Assembly: GCF_023101765.2 (NCBI RefSeq)
Contig: NC_064238.1
Coordinates: forward strand, 7,302,116-7,366,115
DNA length: 64,000 nucleotides
From: Spodoptera frugiperda
Taxonomy: Eukaryota > Arthropoda > Insecta > Lepidoptera > Noctuidae
Direction: 5' to 3'
The notes below the pieces were generated by a model, which was given only the letters and a program-made list of their open reading frames with translations, had not been told where the DNA came from and did no database searches. A program made the position numbers and the translations under genes. This document shows positions 56,277 through 64,000 of this stretch, one piece after another (within the stretch, counting starts at the first letter, position 1; every line of letters begins with the position of its first letter).

Positions 56277-57559
56277 TGTAAAAATCTTAATCTCATAGAT
56301 ATCACAGTACAAGTGAAGGGTACACTCAGATGAATGAGAATAGATCAAAGGCTACCAAAAAATCAATGGTGTAAAGAACCGAAAACGTTCAATTGATCGG
56401 TGGTCAAAAGGGATTTGGGGTTTTTGTTGAATTTTAATTTAAAATTACTTTGCTTTACGTCGGTTTCGATTTGAAAGCTTCGACAGAAGATTTTAATTAC
56501 ATTGGTTGGCCCCTAAATATAAGTGTTGTTAACAAATGTTTTTATTAGTTCATAATGTCAAAACCGTATTTTTATATATCAAACTCTAGTTCAGTGATTT
56601 CAGTCGTGTTGACTTATAGCCCCTTCTATATAACGCAAAAAAACCTTTTCAAATGCCATATTTTAAACAAATAAACTCTAACTAGTTTATTAAATATCTG
56701 AATAAGTCCTAAATACAAGAAAGTACTAAATCTTTTAAGGGTTAAGTTGATACAGTAAGAATATTTACAGTGTCTCTTACACTATTGACATAAATGTTGA
56801 TCACATTGTTTTTTCTATAGCAGCGGTCTCAGTTCCCTCTCAAGGGTCGAGTGAACGAATATAAATGAATCTTATATTTATGATACTTTTTTCTTTTTCT
56901 CTTCTTGGTAGCATTTTATTGCTCGTGAAAGGGTACGAATTGTTTTGCTGACAGATTTACGAGGAAAGATTCGGCGTTTATTTTATCTGTGACTTTTCCA
57001 TTCTTGAGGAAGGCAACTTTGATTGCAGAGCGTTGAATACAAATTTAATATTGGTGGCCATTTGGTATGATTTACAATGAGCTGTCATGTTTGGAGGGTT
57101 TCTGTGGTCGTTGTTCTTCGGGTCAGTTCGTAATAGATGTTGCGAAGATCCATTATGGTTGGAGCAACTTTTGTAGTGTTCCGTTTATTGTAGGATTTTT
57201 AGACTTATGAATAAATTGTGAATACTGGCATGAAATATCATAAATATCATCAAGCCTTTTAACATCCATTATAAAATATAATTACATTTTAAAGTAACGT
57301 AAAATATTATAAATAATTATTGATTAATTAATAAAAGTTAGTTAATTTATAAAATATAACGCAATATTAGATGCATTTGTTAATATAACACTCAGTTTTC
57401 AAAAACAAGAAGACAAATAAATACCTCCATATTCCTGCATTCAGTGAAAGCTTTTGTTTGTCCCTAGATTTTATAATTTAATCTAGCGCTGGAATCAAAT
57501 TTTCTGAAAACTATTTTCCTGGTATGTGTTTGAGAAAATAATAAATACAAAATAGACGA

Positions 57560-57605
57560 AACAAAGCATTCAATATCGCTCGTCCGAGTTATTGAATGCT
57601 TTGTT
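57560..57605. repeat. Perfect 16-bp hairpin
   Basis: AACAAAGCATTCAATA and TATTGAATGCTTTGTT around a 14-nt CpG-containing loop (TCGCTCGTCCGAGT). Too short for a typical pre-miRNA. Confidence 0.8.
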
Positions 57606-59619
57606 AGTCAGTCAGTAAAAAAGACTTTATGATTTCGAAGAAATAGCATTGATTGTTATCTGAATATTATGATTGAAGTAACACGTTTTACTAATAACGT
57701 AAGCACGGTATGACCTATAAAATTATTATTTTTAAGCTACATTCTTAGGTTCTTCGGTTCAAAATATATGTCAAAGTCTCCCATGAAATGAAAGATAAAT
57801 GAATTGACTATTCTTTAACGTCGGTTATGCCCTGAAGTCTAAACCTCAAATACTCAAAAGTTCTCAGAAATAATGAAATCGTCTTCAACGTATACATAAC
57901 AAATGTTCGATGTAATAACAATGTTAGCTATTAATTCGTTCACAGCTATTCTGGAGTGTTCGTGAAGCGAGGAGAGGCTTGAAGGCAGCTAACTCGATAA
58001 CAAGACACAACAGCTTTCCTAATTGCAATTTATTGCAGGTACCTAGTGCAAACAAGACTGTTTCGACGCTCACGTATTTTAAATTAATTCGCAAATACAG
58101 ATCTGTAATTACGTCTCGGAATGAATGTGTTGGGTAAACTTTTGTTGTGATTGTTATGCGTAAGATGTTGGGTTGTTTCTGTAAGAAGATAGATTCACTA
58201 TTTTCTTTTTAATTATTTAAAATAGTGGCATATTAACATAACTGACAGCTTAAATAGATTATGAAGATACTAAAACACACCTACTACCGTAAAACAAAAC
58301 CATAATCTATTAAAAGAAATTCATTTTTTGTGATCGTTATTACAAATCTCATGAGCAAACACTTAACAAGAAATAATTCATTAGAAACATTGAAACCTTT
58401 GTTCCTTCTTCGTTTAAATACGCAACAAACAATGAAAAGAAAAGCAAACGAATCCGTGTTTATATTTTAATCAGATTGCAAGTTCAAACAGTTAAACAAC
58501 AACGATTGCACTTTATAAACAAGAACGTTTCCTTACAAAGATGTCTAAGTAATTATCTCTGTAGTTTTGAAATTCCATTTTGCCGATTGCACACTTTGTG
58601 GAGCATTTCTTCTCAACTTCTATTTATAAATTCAGTGAAAAGCAATTAATTTTAAGTCAACAATAGAAAAGTTCCCGGTTGTGATGCATTGTGTTCCGCT
58701 TTAGCAGTTTGCTTTCTTGAACTGCTCGACTTATTCAATGATTTCCTTTATTAGCCGACTATTGAAAATAAGAGAATAGCCTTGTTCGGCTCTGTTTTGT
58801 TTATTTCATTTGCTTATCGTATTTGAAGTCGGTTGTATTGTTATTGGATTCTCTGTTTCTTTTATTTATTTTAACGCCTTTTGGAATCATGGAAGCACGG
58901 TTTAATTTAATTTTCAATTTGAATTGCCCTTTGTGTCTTGATCTGTTTGATCAATTCCCAATTATTCTGAGATGTATCTGCTCCTATTGTCCAATTCAAT
59001 GCGTACTAATCAAATCATCCCTCAAAAGGCAATGTGTGAATACTGTGAATAGTAGAATTAGAAGGTATATAAGCAATTGAATGTGACCATTATTCGACAC
59101 CACACGCCAATTAAGCTATAATCAAGGCACCTTCTATATTGAACGGTATAATAGTTGGCACTTAGCTGCCGGCTAAACATCTGTATCACAAATTACCTGA
59201 AATTAAATGCCTCCTGTTCGATTGTTTATCGTTAGATAACAGCAAAACGGTATTGGTTATACAATAGCAGTGAAAGGGGATTAATTTGTTGACAGTAAAT
59301 TGGATCCTAATGAAGCAAAGGCTCTTTGGATAAACAAGACGGTCGTCTTGGCCCCTGTTTACATGATTCAACGGTTCGTTAGCTTTGTTTCAAATCCAAT
59401 CGGCCGTTTGTACAACTGTCGTAGTTGTGTGTTTACCGTGCAAGCGCTGCTGCCTCTACCGATGACTAGCGCCTCATGTATTTATTTTGGATTCACGTTG
59501 GAAATATTATTTGTAATGTGCGATGAATATTTAATACTTTCATATGTGTTAGGATTACTTAAATATTAAAATGAAATTAAATGCATGACAATGTTATGTT
59601 TACTTACTTTAACAGCATA

Positions 59620-59918
59620 TAAGTGACCACTGCTGACCAAAGGCCCTCATCGCACGAAAAAGGTTTGAGCATTAATCGCCACGCTTGCTCAATGCGGATT
59701 GATGATTTTAAACTTAATTAGAAATTATAAGCTTAGGTTTCCTAACGACGTTATCGTTCACCGTTTGTCAGTGGTGGCTAAATAATTTTAGAAAGTACAT
59801 AGGTAATATGTATTTGCCGTTTATGTACTTGCCGTTGGTAGGTTTCGAACCCGCGCCTAATGCATGAAAAGCATCCTCTTAAGCCTCTTAAGTTTCCGAG
59901 TCATCACGATGGGCACTG
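59620..59918 (-). mobile_element. tRNA-derived SINE (family 3)
   Basis: Reverse copy with B box (reverse of 'ggtttcgaacccgcgcctaa'), 'accgtttgtcagtggtggct', 'ggtttgagcattaatcgcca' and 'cactgctgaccaaaggccct'. Longer and with a better 5' half than the copy at 14690. Confidence 0.8.
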
Positions 59919-60451
59919 TTTTTACCTAATGGGAAGTATTTGTTTATTAATTTATTATAAATAGAAATAAACTTTGATTCGTAGATAGAGTAGTAATAGT
60001 TTAGTAGATATTTATACATATTTTATATTTATAATTTTTCAATGCTGATCATTTCATTGAGGTACGAAAATATAGTAGAACAGTTAACATTTTAATAAAG
60101 TCAATTGAACGGATCACCGAGTTGTTGTTATGTAAATAAAGTGAGGGGAATCATAACACAGAGGATATTCGACACTGTTTATGTAACGAGAAAAGTTCAC
60201 GAGAAAACGGAACTTTGAACGGAGTATCTTAAACAATTAATTTGTTGTTTATCTGACATAAATTATAAATTTATACTCTATCAGTTGTTTTAAAGTTTTC
60301 ATCCTTTAAATTATTAGGTGGATTCTAGGAAGGATTTATTAGGTTCAGCTTAATACTGTTTGGACTACTTTTTGTGATTTTTGACAAAATCGTAAATTGA
60401 CACCTTGTTTATTTCATGAGTACTTCGTTCTGTAATTATTAGGTAAAATTT
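59919..60451. other. Non-coding stretch, no gene seen
   Basis: AT-rich, no recognised repeat or frame. Confidence 0.25.
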
Positions 60452-60660
60452 TTATGGTATAAGCCGGTAAACGACCAGACGGATCACCTGATGTTAAGTA
60501 ATCGTCGCCGCACATGGACACCCGAATAACCAGAGGCATTACAAGTGCGTTACCAGTCTTGTGAGGGTTAGGAATTTAAGAATTGTTGGGGAATCAGGGA
60601 TTGGGGAGGGAGGTAATTGCGCCACCGGTAACGTCACTCACACAACGCAATTTTATATTC
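60452..60660 (+). repeat. Dispersed repeat family A copy, 3' truncated
   Basis: 'tggtataagccggtaaacga', 'cagacggatcacctgatgtt', 'catggacacccgaataacca' and 'ccggtaacgtcactcacaca', then ends. Confidence 0.85.
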
Positions 60661-61345
60661 CACTTTTTTTGTCATTCAACCGTTAATAAAATCTGCCGAT
60701 TTTTATTCGATTTTCAAAATATAGCAACAAATAAAAAAAATATTAATCTTTGTCATTAAATTTTATTTTTAAGTGGTTCGGAATTTCAACATTTATTTTG
60801 TCATCATAATATTATTATCACTTAAAATATCGAAACCTTTATTCTACCTACACCATTCAACCACAAAAACAGGTAAAATCTTCAAATTATGAATGCACAA
60901 ACAGTGAGACACGTGTAATGACAGTGTGATAATTAACAGAAATTAGATTGGCGCGCAAATTAGTCTTCAATTGACGCCGGCAGGCGGTTTCAATAGGCAT
61001 CGCCTGTACCATAAGTACATTTGCATGTAAATCACGGTACCTATGAATTGTGCGTGATTTCTGGTTTCAGTGATTAGACGTGGCTCTTCGTTTCATGAAT
61101 TTATCTTGTGTGTTATGAAAGAGTAATCTAGTCAGTATGGTTATGTCTTGTATTGAGGTGTGTTTCCATCAATTTTAAACGTTTGAACACGATTGATGTT
61201 GATTAAAACAAGTGAGTTACTGACCTATGTAAAAATATTCTATCTAGGTTTTACCAACATAATAAAGGTAAAGTTAATTTCAGCGTTCCTACAAAGAACT
61301 TAATTAACGAATAAGTAACTAATAACCAACACTACTTTATTAATT
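60661..61345. other. Non-coding stretch, no gene seen
   Basis: AT-rich, no recognised repeat or frame. Confidence 0.25.
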
Positions 61346-61575
61346 ATTATGTTATCGGCTTACTCATGTAACTGTTTGACGAGGAACTCAACTAGTTTCA
61401 AGTCATGCTTGAGTTTCATATTTATTAGCAGCATTCCGCAACACAAAACGCGGCGATTGTTGCGTTGCTACTGCTACATTGCTTGAAACTAGTCGAGATC
61501 CTCCTCAAACAGTTGCGTGAGAAAGCTGATTACATAATAATTAATTTAGTACTGTCTCACGAAAGTTATAATTAA
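61346..61575. mobile_element. Foldback MITE family G, complete copy
   Basis: The left arm 'actgtttgacgaggaactca' + 'actagtttcaag' is mirrored by 'cttgaaactagtcgagatcc' + 'tcctcaaacagttgcgtgag'. Followed by the same 'ctcacgaaagttataat' as the copy at 7142. Confidence 0.8.
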
Positions 61576-62311
61576 ACAGATACTCTTTGCGTACTGCAAA
61601 CAAAAACTAAAATGATTATTATGATCTTTTCATTTATAATCATCTATAAAAGCAGTCTCAACAAAATGCCAACTATTACAATAAAAGAACAATTCGAATT
61701 TCAAACAAAATTCCAAACCTCATTCCAAACATTTGAAAATATGGATTTAAACTAATAATGAGGCGTTATTGTAAAGATTGCTGAAACATAGGTACCCGGC
61801 TCGCAGCCAGCCAGCTATTTGTTCTCGAAACTAACTTTTCAACTCGGCGTCTGTTGTAAGCGTATTCCGAGCTAACTGTTTACTCCAAACGTTCGTGTAT
61901 AAGTAAACGATGACTTCGACTCTCCATTTACTTGTTTGCTTTCTTATTTTGCTTTGTAAATTTGTTGTAACAAAGCACGTTCAACTCGAGCCGACTCATA
62001 GCAAACTTGATTTCTCGTTCATAAACTTAGCGTCTTACAAAATGCTGACGTGTGATTTAGCTTGTACTTAATTGTGTTTGAATAAGCGAGGCTACTGAAT
62101 AAGTTCTTTGTTGTAGCCGTTTGAATTTTATTTTAGATTTATGAAGTTGTTTTTAGTGTGAAAAAAGATTATTAGTTTGAATATGTATTTGCATATCTAC
62201 CTAATAAGACCATTTTGAAAATTGATTGATTTTGTTTTGTCTCATTTTGTACGTGCTTATGTAAGTACATCAGTAACTAAGTGGATACAGGTGGCGGCTT
62301 AACGTTCTATA
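61576..62311. other. Non-coding stretch, no gene seen
   Basis: AT-rich, short frames only. Confidence 0.25.
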
Positions 62312-62372
62312 TGGAGGACTAAGAGGGAGGCCTTTGTCCAAAAGTGGACGTCTTCCAGCTGATGATGATAAT
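62312..62372 (+). repeat. RTE-type LINE 3'-end fragment
   Basis: 'gaggcctttgtccaaaagtg' + 'gacgtcttccagctgatgatgataatg', the typical end of RTE elements in moths. Confidence 0.6.
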
Positions 62373-63656
62373 GTAAATGCCTCTGTGTTCAATGCCTGCT
62401 TACAAAAATATGTTCTTAACATTTATTTCAACAGACTTTTAGGTACGTAGCACGGTTCACTCAAAAGCATCGTCACTAATACTGTAAGTTAGTTCGAGCA
62501 ATCATTTCATATCCAACAGAGCTTGCTGCGGAGCTTACAAATGTCGGTTTTAAAATCATGTCCCCGTTAAAACTTTATTCATGAATAATTTACGAATTTT
62601 GTTCAAAGATATGGTCTTGCCGCAGAAGATAAGAATTAAATTACGTGAAATTAAATTTTTATTATAACATCCGAATAAAAATATAAAGAGAGGCGATTTG
62701 AATAATTATCGCCTTGTCTCTCGTACCCTCTTTCGCTAAGTTTTCACTTCTCTTAATGTTTATTTAAGTTTAATTATCCTAATGAATTTTTAATACTGAA
62801 ATCTCAACTTTGTGTTTAGTTATTAGAAGATTTTCCACAGGTTGGTTTTAATTTTAATTTCATTTAAATCCGTAACTTCTTAACTAAAGCAGTACCTAAA
62901 TATTTTTAAATTTATTAATGTGTAGATAAGAATAATAATTAATCGAGTTGGGAGTTTAAGTTAAAATTTTGGTTTTGTTTGTCTTTTTATGATAAAAGTT
63001 GCAATTAATTTAAACTTTAAATTAATTTAAAGATGATTGAATTAAGATAGGTTAAGATTTCTAAAGAAATCCAGAAGTTTTTTATTTTATTAAAGAGTAT
63101 AATGCTATAATTTAAATAAATGTACTTAAAAATATTATAGTACTAATATTTATGATTTATTTTATCCTTTTTCACACATCAAAGTTAAATATAGAAACAT
63201 CTTCAATCATTTTCTATTACGATAAAATATCAAAAGAGGAAATCTGGCTTATATAGGTTGTAGCACGATTTTGTATAAGAGCTATGCAGATAATAATTTG
63301 AGTTCAAACCTTTGGAAGTGGCGGTTCAAGAGGATAAGACCGCCTTCCCGTAATTTTCTGAAGTACACACTTTAAATACTGTGAGAGCACTTATATTCAG
63401 AATTTATAATATTACTGGTCTAAATATTCTTGATGTGGACTTGGAGTAGCAATGAATTCGGTGCTGAGAGGGTTTTAATTGACCATTCTTGTTTAAATGT
63501 CTTTCTCCCAGGATTTCGGTTGCAGTTTTCGGTTGGCTGTCTGTCTCTTTCTGGAGTCGTGCCAGGATTAATGTAGACTTCCTAGTATAGTAGTGTTTAT
63601 TGGATTTCTGCCGTTAGAATGAATTTTGGGTGTTTACTTTCTTTTATATGTAATTT
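62373..63656. other. Non-coding stretch, no gene seen
   Basis: Very AT-rich, no recognised repeat or frame. Confidence 0.25.
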
Positions 63657-63768
63657 ACTAGCTTCTGCCAGCGGTGTTTGCTAGCTTCGCCCGTGTTCAC
63701 ATAGTTTTTGCGTGAAAAAGTAACAAAGATTCATTCTCACTTTCGCATTTATAATATTAGTAGGATGT
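63657..63768 (+). mobile_element. Dispersed 'CTAGCT...ATTAGT' element copy, internally deleted
   Basis: 'tactagcttctgccagcggt' followed by a second 'tgctagcttcgcccgtgttc' and the end 'tttataatattagtaggat'. Confidence 0.65.
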
Positions 63769-63842
63769 TTAACACAGATCGGCAAACCTAACTGTTTACA
63801 ATAGTAATCGTTTCATAAGTTCTATACATATTTTCGCAGTGA

Positions 63843-63898
63843 TTGCAGTGTTGGAGTGGTCCAGTCCAGAAGTGAATGATCACAGACTGATGATGATT
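63843..63898 (+). repeat. RTE-type LINE 3'-end fragment
   Basis: 'ggtccagtccagaagtgaat' + 'gatcacagactgatgatgat', a decayed copy of the end also seen at 62312. Confidence 0.45.
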
Positions 63899-64000
63899 GT
63901 TATAATCATTTAAACTAAGATTAAGACAAAAGAAATAATTATCAATCATAATAATCATACGACACATTAATCAATTCAGAAACTCGTATACACCTTGAAG

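Larger units (their letters stand above)
54540..59619. other. Long non-coding stretch with two perfect hairpins
   Basis: No gene seen. 54655-54715 is a diverged family A trace. 55870-55960 is CpG-rich (CTACGCGACTGTCTACTGCG). Hairpins lie at 56247-56276 (12-bp stem) and 57560-57605 (16-bp stem). The frames at 58823 and 59300 have no recognisable domain. Confidence 0.3.

Noticed and set aside
58823..59080. 85-codon frame with a RING-like Cys pattern (CPLCLDLFDQFPIILRCICS)
   Set aside because: A few cysteines suggest a zinc finger, but the His/Cys spacing is incomplete and there is no splice or start support.

Overview
The window looks like nuclear DNA of a moth, most likely a noctuid-type lepidopteran. 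The genome is AT-rich, genes have GT-AG introns, and repeats are dense (tRNA-derived SINEs, non-LTR retrotransposons, a Tc1-like element, several palindromic MITEs, Helitron-like pieces). A precursor carries an ENF-family cytokine peptide, a lepidopteran growth-blocking / plasmatocyte-spreading / paralytic peptide. The species cannot be named from this alone.

The left third (about 0.9-19 kb) is a cluster of small secreted-protein genes. (1) 897-7724 (+): a multi-exon gene for a Cys-rich protein with two long polyserine/acidic modules on consecutive exons. (2) 11797-12249 (+): an intronless, unrecognised 150-residue secreted protein. (3) 12809-14320 (+): the ENF locus, with three consecutive small secreted ORFs (uENF1, uENF2, growth-blocking peptide precursor) sharing the C-terminal spacing CxxGxxxxxxGxC. 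The layout matches the tricistronic mRNA I recall being described in an armyworm, and the last ORF also has a well-spaced TATA box and initiator of its own. (4) 18840-15302 (-): one signal-peptide exon followed by two candidate terminal exons, one Pro/His-rich and one Pro/Arg/Gly-rich, with matching splice phase and related ends. They look like mutually exclusive last exons, or a half-duplicated gene.

From 19.8 to 22.6 kb lies a 5'-truncated non-LTR retrotransposon with a one-base frameshift, a (CACCA)n expansion and a nested MITE. The remaining 41 kb has no convincing coding exon. It holds dispersed repeats, a decayed Tc1-like transposon flanked by a 42-bp direct duplication (32.5-34.1 kb), and two TATA-type promoter-like islands on the + strand (28.3 and 54.3 kb). 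The first is followed by about 360 nt with a single ATG, ending at a strong splice donor. The right side may therefore be the 5' region and a long first intron of a gene whose coding exons lie beyond the window.

The ENF peptide, secretion signals, reverse transcriptase and transposase motifs, SINE promoter boxes and terminal inverted repeats were read directly. Splice joins, alternative exons and promoters are inferred and need RNA evidence.
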